64,000 nucleotides of DNA. Source: Iodidimonas muriae. Lineage in GTDB: Bacteria; Pseudomonadota; Alphaproteobacteria; Sphingomonadales; Rhodothalassiaceae. Below the pieces are notes generated by a model. The model did no database searches. It saw nothing but the letters and a program-made list of their open reading frames with translations, and was not told the DNA's origin. Both the position numbers and the translations under genes were made by a program. Each line of letters opens with the position of its first letter. Position 1 is the stretch's first letter. Positions 50,114 through 59,190 of the stretch are shown one piece after another. The stretch spans positions 426,275 through 490,274 of the forward strand of contig NZ_BMOV01000001.1 of assembly GCF_014647255.1 (NCBI RefSeq), written 5' to 3'.

Positions 50114-51439
50114 ATGCCCATTAAAATTCTTATGCCGGCGCTGTCGCCAACCATGGAAACGGGAACGCTGGCCAAATGGCTGGTGAAAGAAGGGGATGAG
50201 GTTTCATCGGGCGATATTATCGCCGAAATCGAAACCGACAAAGCCACCATGGAAGTGGAATCGGTGGATGAAGGGCGTGTGGGCAAGATCGTTGTTGCGG
50301 AAGGCACGGAAGATGTGCCGGTGAATGATGTGATCGCCTTGTTGCTGGAAGACGGTGAAGACGAAAGCGCCCTTGAAGGGGCCGGTGGTGATGCATCTGA
50401 CGGGTCTGCACAAAAGGCATCGGAAAGCGAAGCCCCAGTAAAGCAGCCGGAAGCCTCGGATAGCAAGGCGACGGATGCCAAAGCGCCTGCGGCGCCCGTA
50501 TCCGATGATGGTGGCCGTGTATTTGCCTCACCTTTGGCGCGCCGTATGGCTCAGCAACTGGGCCTGGATCTTGCGGCGATCAAAGGCAGCGGTCCAAAAG
50601 GGCGGATCGTGAAAGCCGATATCGAAGCGGCCAAAGATGGCAAAGCGGCCCCTGCAACTGCTGATAAGGCGGCCTCGCAGGACAAGGCAGTCCCATCGGC
50701 TCCGGCACCGGCCGGGGTTGATGTGCCGGGCTTTGAACCGCCGGCGGATGTGCCTTATGATGAAGTGAAGCTGTCCGGGATGCGCAAGATTATCGCCAAG
50801 CGCATGACCCAATCCAAATCCCATGTGCCGCATTTCTATCTCACCATAGATGTGGAACTTGAAAAGTTGATGGCGCAAAGAAAGGCGCTGAATACCCGCC
50901 TTGAAGGCGAGGGCGTCAAGATATCGGTCAATGATTTCATCATTCGCGCCTCTGCTTTGGCACTGAAAAAAGTGCCGCAGGCCAATGCCATGTTCGCAGG
51001 CGATAAGGCTTATCTGTTCAAACGGCAGGATATTTCTGTGGCGGTGGCTGTTGATGGCGGGCTTGTTACCCCTGTGGTGCGCGATGCCGGATCAAAGGGG
51101 TTGGCCCAGATCAGCGGTGAAATGAAGGAACTGGCTACAAAGGCGCGTGACGGTAAGCTGATGCCCGAAGATTATCAGGGCGGCACCTTTTCGATCTCCA
51201 ATCTGGGAATGTTCGGCATCCGCGAATTCGGGGCGGTGATCAATCCGCCGCAAGGGGCTATTCTGGCCGTTGGTGCGGGGGAAAAGCGCGCTGTGGTCGA
51301 TGGCGATGCGGTGGCCATCAAACTGGTGATGACGGTGACATTGGCAGTGGATCATCGGGTGCTGGACGGGGCCTTCGGGGCCGAATTCCTCAAGGCCTTC
51401 AAGGGCTATATCGAAGATCCCATGACCATGCTTTTGTGA
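50114..51439 (+). CDS. pdhC: Pyruvate dehydrogenase E2 component (dihydrolipoamide acetyltransferase)
   Basis: The core of the pyruvate dehydrogenase complex. One lipoyl domain (about 1-80, lysine in [12 protein letters not shown]), an Ala/Asp-rich linker, a peripheral subunit-binding domain (FASPLARRMAQQLGLDLAAI), a second linker, and the acetyltransferase domain with the catalytic His and Asp in DHRVLDGAFGAEFL. 441 residues. The lipoyl domain is strikingly similar to that of pdhB at both protein and DNA level. lpdA follows 32 nt on. Confidence 0.97.
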   Translation: MPIKILMPALSPTMETGTLAKWLVKEGDEVSSGDIIAEIETDKATMEVESVDEGRVGKIVVAEGTEDVPVNDVIALLLEDGEDESALEGAGGDASDGSAQKASESEAPVKQPEASDSKATDAKAPAAPVSDDGGRVFASPLARRMAQQLGLDLAAIKGSGPKGRIVKADIEAAKDGKAAPATADKAASQDKAVPSAPAPAGVDVPGFEPPADVPYDEVKLSGMRKIIAKRMTQSKSHVPHFYLTIDVELEKLMAQRKALNTRLEGEGVKISVNDFIIRASALALKKVPQANAMFAGDKAYLFKRQDISVAVAVDGGLVTPVVRDAGSKGLAQISGEMKELATKARDGKLMPEDYQGGTFSISNLGMFGIREFGAVINPPQGAILAVGAGEKRAVVDGDAVAIKLVMTVTLAVDHRVLDGAFGAEFLKAFKGYIEDPMTMLL

Positions 51440-51471
51440 TTATTGCCGGAACACGATAAAGGGACAAACAG

Positions 51472-52872
51472 ATGAGCGAGACAAAATTCGACCTGATCGT
51501 GATCGGCGCGGGGCCGGGTGGCTATGTGGCCGCTATTCGTGCGGCGCAATTGGGCCTGAAAACCGCGATCATCGAGCGCGAGCATCTGGGCGGCATCTGC
51601 CTCAATTGGGGCTGTATCCCCACCAAGGCGCTTTTGCGCACCTCCGAGATTAAACATTATCTGGATAATGCAGCCGATTTTGGATTGTCTGTCAAAGAGG
51701 TAGGGTTCGATCTTAAGAAAGTGGTTGCACGGTCACGCAAGGTGGCTGGGCAGCTGAATACCGGTGTGAAGGGTCTGCTCAAGAAAAACAAAGTAACCAC
51801 CATCATGGGAGAAGCCAAGCTCAAGGGCAAAGGCAAGATCACCGTGAAGGCGGACGGAAAAACCACCGAATTGCAAGCCAAAGACATCATCCTTGCCACC
51901 GGTGCGCGGGCGCGAGAGCTGCCGCATTTGAAGGCCGACGGCAAGCTGGTCTGGACCTATAAACATGCCATGACGCCGGAGGTTATGCCCAAATCCCTGC
52001 TGGTTGTGGGGTCCGGGGCCATCGGGGTAGAGTTCGCCAGCTTCTACCGCGATATGGGGGCGGAGGTGACCATCATCGAGATGATGGACCGCGTTTTACC
52101 GGTGGAAGATGAAGACGTATCGGCTTTTGCCAAGAAGCAGTTTGAAAAGCAGGGCATGAAGATCGTCCTTGGCGCCAGTGTGGAAAAGATCGACACCAAG
52201 TCCGAGTGTGTGACCGCCCATATCAAAGGCAAAGACGGTAAAACCACGCAACTGACCGTGGACCGGATGATTTTGGCCATCGGCATCACCGGCAATGTGG
52301 AAAATCTTGGCCTTGAAGAGGCCGGGGTGAAGGTGGACCGCGGCCATGTGGTGGCCGATGAATGGGGGCGCACCGGTGTTGATGGCATCTGGGCCATCGG
52401 GGATATTTCCGGCCCGCCTTGGCTTGCCCATAAAGCCAGCCATGAAGGGGTCATCGCCGTTGAAAAAATCGCCGGTGTCAAAGGCCTTCACCCGATGAAG
52501 AAAGACCTGATCCCCGGTTGTACCTATGCGCGGCCACAAGTGGCCTCGGTAGGGCTTACGGAAAAGCAGGCAAAAGAAGCGGGCCATAAGGTGAAAGTGG
52601 GTAAATTCCCCTTCATCGGTAATGGTAAGGCCATCGCATTGGGCGAGCCTGAAGGCTTTATCAAAACCGTATTCGATGAAAAAACCGGCGAGCTTCTGGG
52701 GGCCCATATGATCGGGGCGGAGGTGACCGAACTGATCCAGGGCTATGCGGTGGCAAAATCGCTGGAGACGACGGAAGCCGAGTTGATGCACACCATCTTC
52801 CCGCATCCGACCCTTTCGGAAATGATGCATGAAAGTGTACTCGATGCCTATGACCGCGCCATCCATTACTAA
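51472..52872 (+). CDS. lpdA: Dihydrolipoyl dehydrogenase (E3)
   Basis: A flavoprotein that reoxidises dihydrolipoyl groups with NAD+. FAD binding is in IVIGAGPGGYVAAIRAAQ, the redox-active disulfide Cys43/Cys48 in GGICLNWGCIPTK, NAD binding in LLVVGSGAIGVEFASFY, the second FAD motif in GIWAIGDISGPPWLAHKA, and the catalytic His-Glu dyad in TIFPHPTLSEMMHE. 466 residues, the long lipoyl-dehydrogenase type. Its position downstream of pdhC makes it the complex-specific E3. Confidence 0.97.
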   Translation: MSETKFDLIVIGAGPGGYVAAIRAAQLGLKTAIIEREHLGGICLNWGCIPTKALLRTSEIKHYLDNAADFGLSVKEVGFDLKKVVARSRKVAGQLNTGVKGLLKKNKVTTIMGEAKLKGKGKITVKADGKTTELQAKDIILATGARARELPHLKADGKLVWTYKHAMTPEVMPKSLLVVGSGAIGVEFASFYRDMGAEVTIIEMMDRVLPVEDEDVSAFAKKQFEKQGMKIVLGASVEKIDTKSECVTAHIKGKDGKTTQLTVDRMILAIGITGNVENLGLEEAGVKVDRGHVVADEWGRTGVDGIWAIGDISGPPWLAHKASHEGVIAVEKIAGVKGLHPMKKDLIPGCTYARPQVASVGLTEKQAKEAGHKVKVGKFPFIGNGKAIALGEPEGFIKTVFDEKTGELLGAHMIGAEVTELIQGYAVAKSLETTEAELMHTIFPHPTLSEMMHESVLDAYDRAIHY

Positions 52873-52985
52873 AAGGCGTGGCCATACCAGATTGCATGGC
52901 TGATCTTTGCACCTTGCCTCTTTGTTTTTAGGGGCAGGGGGCTTATGTTGGCCCCATAGCCAGTTCCTTGGACCGGGATTTTTTT

Positions 52986-53918
52986 ATGAGTGATGTAACG
53001 CCCATCCGCGACAATAAAAGCTACAAACGCAAGCCCGATTGGCTGCGCGTGAAAGCGCCCATGTCGAAGGAATTCGGCGAAACCAAAAAGCTCATGAAGC
53101 GCTTGGGGCTGAACACCGTATGCGAAGAGGCTGCGTGCCCCAATATCGGTGAGTGCTGGCAGAAAAAACATGCGACGGTGATGATTTTAGGGGATATTTG
53201 CACGCGGGCCTGCGCCTTTTGCAATATCAAAACCGGCATGCCGGGCAAGGTGGACCCATTGGAGCCGGTGCATGTGGCGGAAGCCTGCGGTGAAATGGGG
53301 CTGGAGCATATCGTTATCACCTCGGTTGATCGGGATGATCTTGACGATGGCGGCGCAACCCAATTCGTGCGGGTGATCGAGGAATTGCGCAAACGCGCCC
53401 CCAATACCACCATTGAAATCCTCACCCCTGATTTCCGCCATAAAACCGGCGCGATCGAACGGGTGGCCGAAGCCCGCCCCGATGTGTTCAACCACAATCT
53501 GGAAACGGTGCCGCGCCTTTATCCCACCATCCGCCCCGGCGCACGCTATTTCAATTCCTTGCGGCTTTTGGAAACGGTAAAGCGGGTAGACCCGTCGATC
53601 TTCACCAAATCCGGGATCATGGTGGGTTTGGGGGAAGAACGGTTGGAAGTCAGCCAGGTGATGGATGATATGCGCTCGGCGGATATCGACTTCCTGACCA
53701 TTGGCCAGTATTTGCAGCCCACACCGCGCCATGCGGCGGTGGACCGCTTTGTTACCCCTGATGAATTTGCCAATTATGAATCGCTGGCACGCTCCAAAGG
53801 CTTTTTGATGGTATCCGCGTCGCCACTAACCCGGTCAAGCTATCATGCCGGTGAGGATTTCGCGCGTATGCGTAAAGCGCGGGAAGAAAAGCTGGCCAAG
53901 ACGGCAAGACAAGACTAA
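52986..53918 (+). CDS. lipA: Lipoyl synthase
   Basis: A radical-SAM enzyme that inserts sulfur into octanoyl groups to make lipoyl cofactors, needed by the lipoyl domains of PdhB and PdhC encoded just upstream. The auxiliary cluster cysteines are Cys46, Cys51 and Cys57 ([13 protein letters not shown]). The radical-SAM cluster cysteines are Cys72, Cys76 and Cys79 ([11 protein letters not shown]). The C-terminal Ser lies in [15 protein letters not shown] 52986 gives 310 residues. Confidence 0.97.
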   Translation: MSDVTPIRDNKSYKRKPDWLRVKAPMSKEFGETKKLMKRLGLNTVCEEAACPNIGECWQKKHATVMILGDICTRACAFCNIKTGMPGKVDPLEPVHVAEACGEMGLEHIVITSVDRDDLDDGGATQFVRVIEELRKRAPNTTIEILTPDFRHKTGAIERVAEARPDVFNHNLETVPRLYPTIRPGARYFNSLRLLETVKRVDPSIFTKSGIMVGLGEERLEVSQVMDDMRSADIDFLTIGQYLQPTPRHAAVDRFVTPDEFANYESLARSKGFLMVSASPLTRSSYHAGEDFARMRKAREEKLAKTARQD

Positions 53919-53937
53919 CCGGGTTTCAGCCAGCCTT

Positions 53938-54384
53938 ATGCCTCATCACGAAGAACGCAAATATCTGCCCTATAGCCCGGAACAGATGTTCAATCTGGTT
54001 GCCGATGTGGAGGCATATCCGGAGTTTTTGCCTTGGCTTGTGCGCGCACGGGTATATGACCGGCGGGAAAACAGTTTTCAGGCTGATTTGATCGTGGGGT
54101 TCAAGGTGTTCAAGGAACGCTTTACCTCCCGCGTGACTTTAGATAATCCGCGCCATGTGCGGGTGGATTATATCAAAGGCCCCTTGCGCTATCTGCACAA
54201 TGACTGGACCTTCCATGATGTGGAAGATGGTGGCTGTGCCATTGATTTTTGTGTGGACTTTGAATTTAAAAGCCATTTGTTCGAGCGCTTGGCCGGTGCC
54301 GTTTTTACAGAAGCCGTGAGCCGCATGGTGCGGGCTTTCGAGCAGCGGGCCGACAAAATCTATGGTCAGGGCTCCACAAGCTGA
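53938..54384 (+). CDS. SRPBCC protein of the COQ10/RatA family
   Basis: A 148-residue START-like protein. SPEQMFNLVADVEAYPEFLPWLVRARVY (parts NLVADVEAYPEFLPW) is the family hallmark, followed by LIVGFKVFKERFTSRV and a C-terminal amphipathic helix. Homologues are described as ubiquinone-binding COQ10 proteins and, in Escherichia coli, as RatA. In alphaproteobacteria the gene commonly follows lipA, and a quinone role is more likely than a toxin role (inference). Its stop TGA abuts the TCA of the convergent gene, forming TGATCA. Confidence 0.88.
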   Translation: MPHHEERKYLPYSPEQMFNLVADVEAYPEFLPWLVRARVYDRRENSFQADLIVGFKVFKERFTSRVTLDNPRHVRVDYIKGPLRYLHNDWTFHDVEDGGCAIDFCVDFEFKSHLFERLAGAVFTEAVSRMVRAFEQRADKIYGQGSTS

Positions 54385-55404
54385 TCACTGCCCCAATGGC
54401 CGGGAAATGGCCTGTTCCAAAAGCAATTTCAGCGTAAAAGGCTCGGTTCTATAGCGGGTTTTCCAATCCGTATTCAATCGTTCCAGAATTTGGCTTTGTG
54501 CGGCCCCCAGCGCATAGAAGGCCAGAACTTTATCCCGCGCCAGATCGGCTGACCGCAGGCGGCTTTCCATTTGCGCCTGTTGGCGTTTGGCGGTTCTTAG
54601 GAAATTCGATTTTTGGCCGTCCAAACCGAAAATCTGCGCGTTTTCAGCCGTTTTCATAAGCATATGGATCTGAAACGCATCTGCTGTGCCTTCTTGCCAT
54701 GCTGTAAAGGCGGCCCATCGTGTTGAGCGCGGTCCGGCAATGGCCTCAAAATCGTTCAAGGCATGAATATGGGCTTCCACTCCCTTGTGAAGGGCGCCGT
54801 CGTCTGTTGCTTTCAATGCAGAAAGGGCGGTGCGCCCAACTTTATCAAAGGCTTCATTCAAAGACTTGTCTGCGAAGGGAAAATCATAATCGGTCATCCA
54901 TGCGCCGGCACTATCGCCCGGTTCGGCAAGGCCAAGACTTTCCGCCTCAACACGGTAATCGGGCCGGGACATCTGATATTGATGGAAATGTTCGTGCAAC
55001 CAAATGCCGATCCATAGGGCAAAAGGTTCGGCGCTATAGGGGGAGCCGATAATCACGGTCGGCGTTCGGCCAAAGGTGGTGAAGGCGCGGATGCGATAAG
55101 GATTATGCGGCGTTTTTGTCAAATGAATCGGGCAATCCAGCAGGTCTTCGCTCTGTCGCTCAAACCCTTCGGGGGCATCATCCAAACAGATGATCGCCTG
55201 TTCATCTGGAGCGATCAGCAAGGTGGTGCGTGACGCCTTGGCCATGTGCGGCCAGTCTTGTTCGCCAAATTCCGTGGCGATTTTCATGGCCAGACCGAGA
55301 TTGAGACGGTCGCCCGCCGAAACGGTCTGCGCGTCCACCTTGAACGGCAGGCTGGAAAGCATCAAGGCAAGGGTGAGGGCGGCGCGGCGCGTATATGAAC
55401 TCAT
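54385..55404 (-). CDS. Exported putative zinc metallopeptidase, unassigned
   Basis: I do not recognise a named family. From ATG 55404 the 339-residue product has a signal-peptide-like start (MSSYTRRAALTLALMLSSLP, with an Arg pair, then FKVDAQ). An HExxH-type motif, WLHEHFHQYQ, lies at about 137-144, and a downstream AWQEGTADAFQ at about 238 offers a Glu like the third ligand of gluzincins. An in-frame ATG at 55443 would add 13 residues. It is probably periplasmic, or membrane-anchored if uncleaved. The gene stands alone, converging with the COQ10-like gene. Peptidase activity is inferred only from the motif geometry. Confidence 0.7.
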   Translation of the reverse strand: MSSYTRRAALTLALMLSSLPFKVDAQTVSAGDRLNLGLAMKIATEFGEQDWPHMAKASRTTLLIAPDEQAIICLDDAPEGFERQSEDLLDCPIHLTKTPHNPYRIRAFTTFGRTPTVIIGSPYSAEPFALWIGIWLHEHFHQYQMSRPDYRVEAESLGLAEPGDSAGAWMTDYDFPFADKSLNEAFDKVGRTALSALKATDDGALHKGVEAHIHALNDFEAIAGPRSTRWAAFTAWQEGTADAFQIHMLMKTAENAQIFGLDGQKSNFLRTAKRQQAQMESRLRSADLARDKVLAFYALGAAQSQILERLNTDWKTRYRTEPFTLKLLLEQAISRPLGQ

Positions 55405-55506
55405 AAGATACAAGATAAGGGCAATTTCCCCCACATGCAGCACACAAGCCGGTGAGACTCGCTATACCGAAGGCCACCCCCGGGTTTTCGCCAACAAGGG
55501 TGGAGA

Positions 55507-56001
55507 TCAGTGCGTGGGCGTTAACAGGCGGATTGCTTGCCGAACGGTTTCAAGGCGAATGTCGTGACGGCCTAAATCGCCGAAGCGGTGTTCTTGTGCG
55601 ATTGTTTGGCCCCCTCTGTGCGCCAGCCCAAACCACACAAGGCCCACAGGCTTGTCCGGCGTGCCACCGCCGGGGCCTGCAATGCCGGTAACAGATACGG
55701 CCATATCGGCGCGGGAATGGCCGAGCGCCCCTTCCGCCATAGCGCGGGCCACAGGCTCTGATACCGCTCCATGGGTTTTGAGCAAGGATGGCGCAACATC
55801 CAACAATTCCATCTTTGCTTCATTGGAATAGGTAATAAAACCCCGGTCGAAAATATCTGACGATCCGGCGATTTCGGTGATCACGCCACCGATCAGCCCG
55901 CCGGTGCAGGATTCCGCTGTTGCAACAAGGATTTTACGGGCGCGGCAGGCCGCGACGAGCGCCCGCGCTTCCTCCATCAAACAAGGGGGGAATGTGCTCA
56001 T
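55507..56001 (-). CDS. pncC: Nicotinamide-nucleotide amidohydrolase PncC (CinA C-terminal domain)
   Basis: Deamidates NMN to nicotinate mononucleotide for NAD recycling. The 164-residue single-domain protein shows TAESCTGGLIGGVITEIAGSS, the catalytic Ser region, then FITYSNEAKMELLDV and AVSVTGIAGPGGGTPDKPVG. It starts at ATG 56001, overlapping the stop of the upstream VOC gene as ATGA, and the longer frame to 56073 lies within that gene. The N-terminal COG1058 domain of full CinA is absent. Confidence 0.92.
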   Translation of the reverse strand: MSTFPPCLMEEARALVAACRARKILVATAESCTGGLIGGVITEIAGSSDIFDRGFITYSNEAKMELLDVAPSLLKTHGAVSEPVARAMAEGALGHSRADMAVSVTGIAGPGGGTPDKPVGLVWFGLAHRGGQTIAQEHRFGDLGRHDIRLETVRQAIRLLTPTH

Positions 56002-56414
56002 TCGCAGGCGTTTTCTTCCTCGTCCTTGGGCTCCCACAGCTCGATCTTGCGGCCATCGGGGTCGATAACCCACGCAAAGCGCCCATAGACCTCATCGACT
56101 ACATCGCCCACGCGTTCGATGCCTTCGGACTCCAGATGCTTTAAAAGCCCATCCAGATCGGCAACCCGAAGATTGATCATGAAATCGGATTTCGATGGTG
56201 CGAAATAATCGCTTTCTCCGGAAAAAGGGCTCCAGATCGTTTGCCCTATTGTCTCCGGATTATCCATATCCCGCCATTTAAAGCCCACCCCGCCATAATT
56301 GGGATCAATGGGCATCCTTAATGCCCTTGTGTACCATTCGCGGGTTTTATCTGCGTCGGCGCATTTGAAGAAAACGCCCCCAAGTCCGGTGATATGAGTC
56401 GCTGGGCCAGCCAT
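55998..56414 (-). CDS. VOC-superfamily (glyoxalase-like) protein
   Basis: A 138-residue protein with a betaalphabetabetabeta repeat pattern. It opens ITGLGGVFFKCADADKTREWYTRALRMPIDPN and closes with FAWVIDPDGRKIELWEPKDEE, where the Glu of IELWEP is a usual metal ligand. The usual His ligand near the N-terminus is not evident (GGVFFK), so it may be non-catalytic or bind metal differently. It is translationally coupled to pncC downstream. The substrate is unknown. Confidence 0.85.
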   Translation of the reverse strand: MAGPATHITGLGGVFFKCADADKTREWYTRALRMPIDPNYGGVGFKWRDMDNPETIGQTIWSPFSGESDYFAPSKSDFMINLRVADLDGLLKHLESEGIERVGDVVDEVYGRFAWVIDPDGRKIELWEPKDEEENACE

Positions 56415-56460
56415 GATTTCCTCCCGTTTCGGGCTTTCAGAAAATAACGATAAATTTATG

Positions 56461-56940
56461 TTATATGAAAGTCGCGCCCCAATATAGGCCCCACAGCAAG
56501 AAGGCGGCGGGTATGGCGGCCAAAAGATCGTCTGCCATGGTGCCCACCCCGCCGGGAAGTTGTTGATCCACCGTGCGGATGGGCCAGGGCTTCAGGATGT
56601 CAAACAAACGGAAACAGGCGAAACCAAGGGCATAAAACCGCCAATCGAAGGAAATGTTGGCGAAAAACAGCATGGGCAGGTAAGTCAGCCATTGCCCGGC
56701 CACTTCATCGATGACCACCTCTTTGGGATCGTGCCGCCCGCTTAGCCGTTCATAACCTTCTGCTGCCCAAATGCCGATGGTGCTCACCAGCAATGTACCG
56801 GCAACAAGCCACCAAATGCCCAAATATTCCACAATGGGAAAGGCCAGCAAGGCGGCGGCTAATGACCCCCATGTACCGGGGCCGGGCTTTAAAAAACCAA
56901 TGCCGAACAATGTGGCGATGGCGCGGGCGAGAAGGGGCAT
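56461..56940 (-). CDS. pgpA: Phosphatidylglycerophosphatase A
   Basis: Dephosphorylates phosphatidylglycerophosphate to phosphatidylglycerol at the inner membrane. It has the N-terminal GIGFLKPGPGTWGSLAAALLAF, the acidic motif DPKEVVIDEVAGQWLTYLP, and FRLFDILKPWPIRTVDQQLPGGVGTMADD (parts FRLFDILKPWPI, GGVGTMADDLLA). Four membrane segments are visible. 159 residues. It lies 10 nt downstream of ispDF on the same strand. Confidence 0.95.
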   Translation of the reverse strand: MPLLARAIATLFGIGFLKPGPGTWGSLAAALLAFPIVEYLGIWWLVAGTLLVSTIGIWAAEGYERLSGRHDPKEVVIDEVAGQWLTYLPMLFFANISFDWRFYALGFACFRLFDILKPWPIRTVDQQLPGGVGTMADDLLAAIPAAFLLWGLYWGATFI

Positions 56941-56950
56941 GGGGATATTC

Positions 56951-58135
56951 CTATTCCAAAGACGGGAGCAGCAAAGTGGCGGTTGCCTGCGCAGCGATAC
57001 CCTCGCGGCGGCCGGTAAACCCCAATTCTTCTGTGGTCGTGGCTTTTACTGAAACACGCGCCTCCGCTACCCCAAGAATTTCTGCAATGCGTGTGCGCAT
57101 GGCGTTCTTGTGGGAACCGATTTTAGGGCGCTCGCAGATCAATGTCACGTCACAATGGGTGATGCGTCCACCGGCTTTTGCCACCAAATCACCGGCATAG
57201 CTGAGAAATTTATCCGAGGCCGCCCCTTTCCATTGCGGATCGTCGGGCGGGAAGTGGGTGCCGATATCTCCATCGGCCAATGCGCCCAAAATGGCATCGG
57301 TAAGCGCGTGCAGTCCCACATCCGCATCGGAATGGCCTTTTAATTTGGCGCTATGGGGCACCTTCACGCCGCATAACCATAAATGGTCCCCCGGTTCAAA
57401 GCGGTGCACATCAAAGCCATTGCCGGTGCGCGGCTCAAGGGCCACAGAATGGGATGTCTGAAAATCTTGCGGGTTGGTCAATTTGATATTCTCCTCATCC
57501 CCTTGGGCAAGACGCACCTTAAGGCCGACAAATTCCGCAACGGCGGCATCATCGGTCAAATCCAGATTCTTGTCCGCTACCTGCCGATGCGCGTTCAGGA
57601 TCGGCCGATATGGAAAGCCTTGCGGTGTTTGTGCACGCCAAAGCAGGTCACGCGGCACCGTGGTTTCAATATAATCCCCATTGGCCCGCTTGATGGTGTC
57701 TGTCACGGCAAGGGCAGGGATCGCCCCGGTTTGCGCATCCACCGCGTCGATCACCCGGTCAATAACGGCTTGCGAGATAAAACACCGGGCCGCATCATGT
57801 ATCAGCACAATGTCTGGCGCACTATCGGCCAGAGATTCAAGCCCTGCACGCACCGATGCCTGCCGGGTTGCGCCGCCATGGGTTGGTGGAGCAATGTCAA
57901 AATCGCGGGCGGCCTCGTCATAAAAGGCCCGGTCATCGGGGTGAATGACAACACGCACGCTATCAATGCGTTCATGGCAGGCAAAAGCGCGGATGGTTTT
58001 GCTCAAGACATAATCGGTTCCCAGCTTGCGATATTGCTTGGGGATGCCGCCACCGGCCCGGTATCCGCGTCCGGCGGCAACGATCAAAACGGCAATGCGT
58101 GGCGGATTTGTTGCATTCACCTGTGACTGTGACAT
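56951..58135 (-). CDS. ispDF: Bifunctional IspD/IspF of the MEP isoprenoid pathway
   Basis: The fused enzyme has an N-terminal 2-C-methyl-D-erythritol 4-phosphate cytidylyltransferase (about 1-230: VLIVAAGRGYRAGGGIPKQYRKL, IVLIHDAARCFIS). The C-terminal part is 2-C-methyl-D-erythritol 2,4-cyclodiphosphate synthase (about 238-394: GNGFDVHRFEPGDHLWLCGV, KGHSDADVGLHALTDAILGA, KATTTEELGFTGRREGIAAQ). The missing IspE step is encoded elsewhere. 394 residues, as in other alphaproteobacterial fusions. It is divergent from dusB with a 52-nt gap to the chosen dusB start. Confidence 0.97.
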   Translation of the reverse strand: MSQSQVNATNPPRIAVLIVAAGRGYRAGGGIPKQYRKLGTDYVLSKTIRAFACHERIDSVRVVIHPDDRAFYDEAARDFDIAPPTHGGATRQASVRAGLESLADSAPDIVLIHDAARCFISQAVIDRVIDAVDAQTGAIPALAVTDTIKRANGDYIETTVPRDLLWRAQTPQGFPYRPILNAHRQVADKNLDLTDDAAVAEFVGLKVRLAQGDEENIKLTNPQDFQTSHSVALEPRTGNGFDVHRFEPGDHLWLCGVKVPHSAKLKGHSDADVGLHALTDAILGALADGDIGTHFPPDDPQWKGAASDKFLSYAGDLVAKAGGRITHCDVTLICERPKIGSHKNAMRTRIAEILGVAEARVSVKATTTEELGFTGRREGIAAQATATLLLPSLE

Positions 58136-58187
58136 ATAGAGTGCTCAAACTTTAGGCATGTTCGGAAATGAAAGTGGACCGCGCATC

Positions 58188-59189
58188 ATGACGCGACTTG
58201 CGCCTTCTATAACCATCGGACCGGTCGAGATAAAGGACCCGGTTATCCTTGCTCCCATGTCGGGGGTGACGGATCAACCCTTTCGGCGTCTCGTCAAGCG
58301 GTTTGGCACGTCGCTTCTGGTGACGGAAATGATCGCTTCGGAGGCGATGATCCGCGCCACCCGCGACTCAATGAAAAAGGCGCAGGCCACATTGGATGAA
58401 CGTCCGGTGTCGGTGCAGCTTGCGGGCTGTAAGGCGGAAAGCATGGCGGAAGCGGCCCGGCTGAACGAAGAACTGGGGGCCGATATCATCGATATCAATA
58501 TGGGCTGCCCGGTGAAAAAGGTGGTGAATGGCTATGCCGGATCAGCCTTGATGCGGGATCTGGACCATGCCGCAAGCCTGATCAAGGCCACGGTGGATGC
58601 GGTGTCGGTGCCGGTGACGTTGAAAATGCGCACAGGTTGGGATGATAACAGCCGCAACGCTCCGGAACTTGCCCGCATTGCCGAAGATCTGGGGATCAAG
58701 ATGATCACCGTGCATGGCCGCACCCGTTGCCAGATGTATCGGGGCCATGCCGATTGGGCCTTTGTGAAAAATGTGAAACAGGCGGTTTCGGTGCCGGTGA
58801 TCGTCAATGGCGATATCAACACCGTGGAAGATGCCGATAAAGCGCTGGAGCTTTCCGGAGCCGATGGTGTGATGGTAGGCCGCGCCACCTACGGACGGCC
58901 CTGGTTTATCAATCAGGTGCGGCATTATCTGAAAACCGGGCAACGCATTGCCGATCCCGACCTTGAAGAGCAAGCGGAACTGGTTTTGGAGCATTACCGC
59001 GATATGATCGCCCATTATGGGGAAACGGTGGGCGTGCGGCTGGCGCGTAAGCATCTGGGCTGGTATACGAAGGGCCTTCCTGAATCTGCCGAATTCCGTA
59101 ATCGGGTCAATCAGATATCCGATTATTCCGAAGTTCTGGATGCGGTCGCGGCTTTCTATAAGCCCTTGCTGAAATCTGCTGCGGCTTAA
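58188..59189 (+). CDS. dusB: tRNA-dihydrouridine synthase (DusB/NifR3 type)
   Basis: An FMN enzyme that reduces uridines in the tRNA D-loop. [23 protein letters not shown] is the FMN-binding start, [17 protein letters not shown] follows, [20 protein letters not shown] holds the catalytic Cys, and [16 protein letters not shown] closes the barrel. ATG 58188 gives 333 residues, close to the family start; ATG 58158 is an alternative adding 10 residues. It is first in the conserved dusB(nifR3)-ntrB-ntrC-ntrY order. Confidence 0.95.
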   Translation: MTRLAPSITIGPVEIKDPVILAPMSGVTDQPFRRLVKRFGTSLLVTEMIASEAMIRATRDSMKKAQATLDERPVSVQLAGCKAESMAEAARLNEELGADIIDINMGCPVKKVVNGYAGSALMRDLDHAASLIKATVDAVSVPVTLKMRTGWDDNSRNAPELARIAEDLGIKMITVHGRTRCQMYRGHADWAFVKNVKQAVSVPVIVNGDINTVEDADKALELSGADGVMVGRATYGRPWFINQVRHYLKTGQRIADPDLEEQAELVLEHYRDMIAHYGETVGVRLARKHLGWYTKGLPESAEFRNRVNQISDYSEVLDAVAAFYKPLLKSAAA

Positions 59190-59190
59190 A

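Noticed and set aside
49873-50124. 83-codon plus-strand frame between pdhB and pdhC
   Set aside because: It overlaps the pdhC start, its composition is poor, and the region has promoter-like and operator-like AT-rich sequence instead of coding periodicity.
53938-54384. Type II toxin-antitoxin toxin RatA
   Set aside because: There is no antitoxin partner. The lipA neighbourhood and the SRPBCC sequence favour the COQ10-like quinone-binding group.
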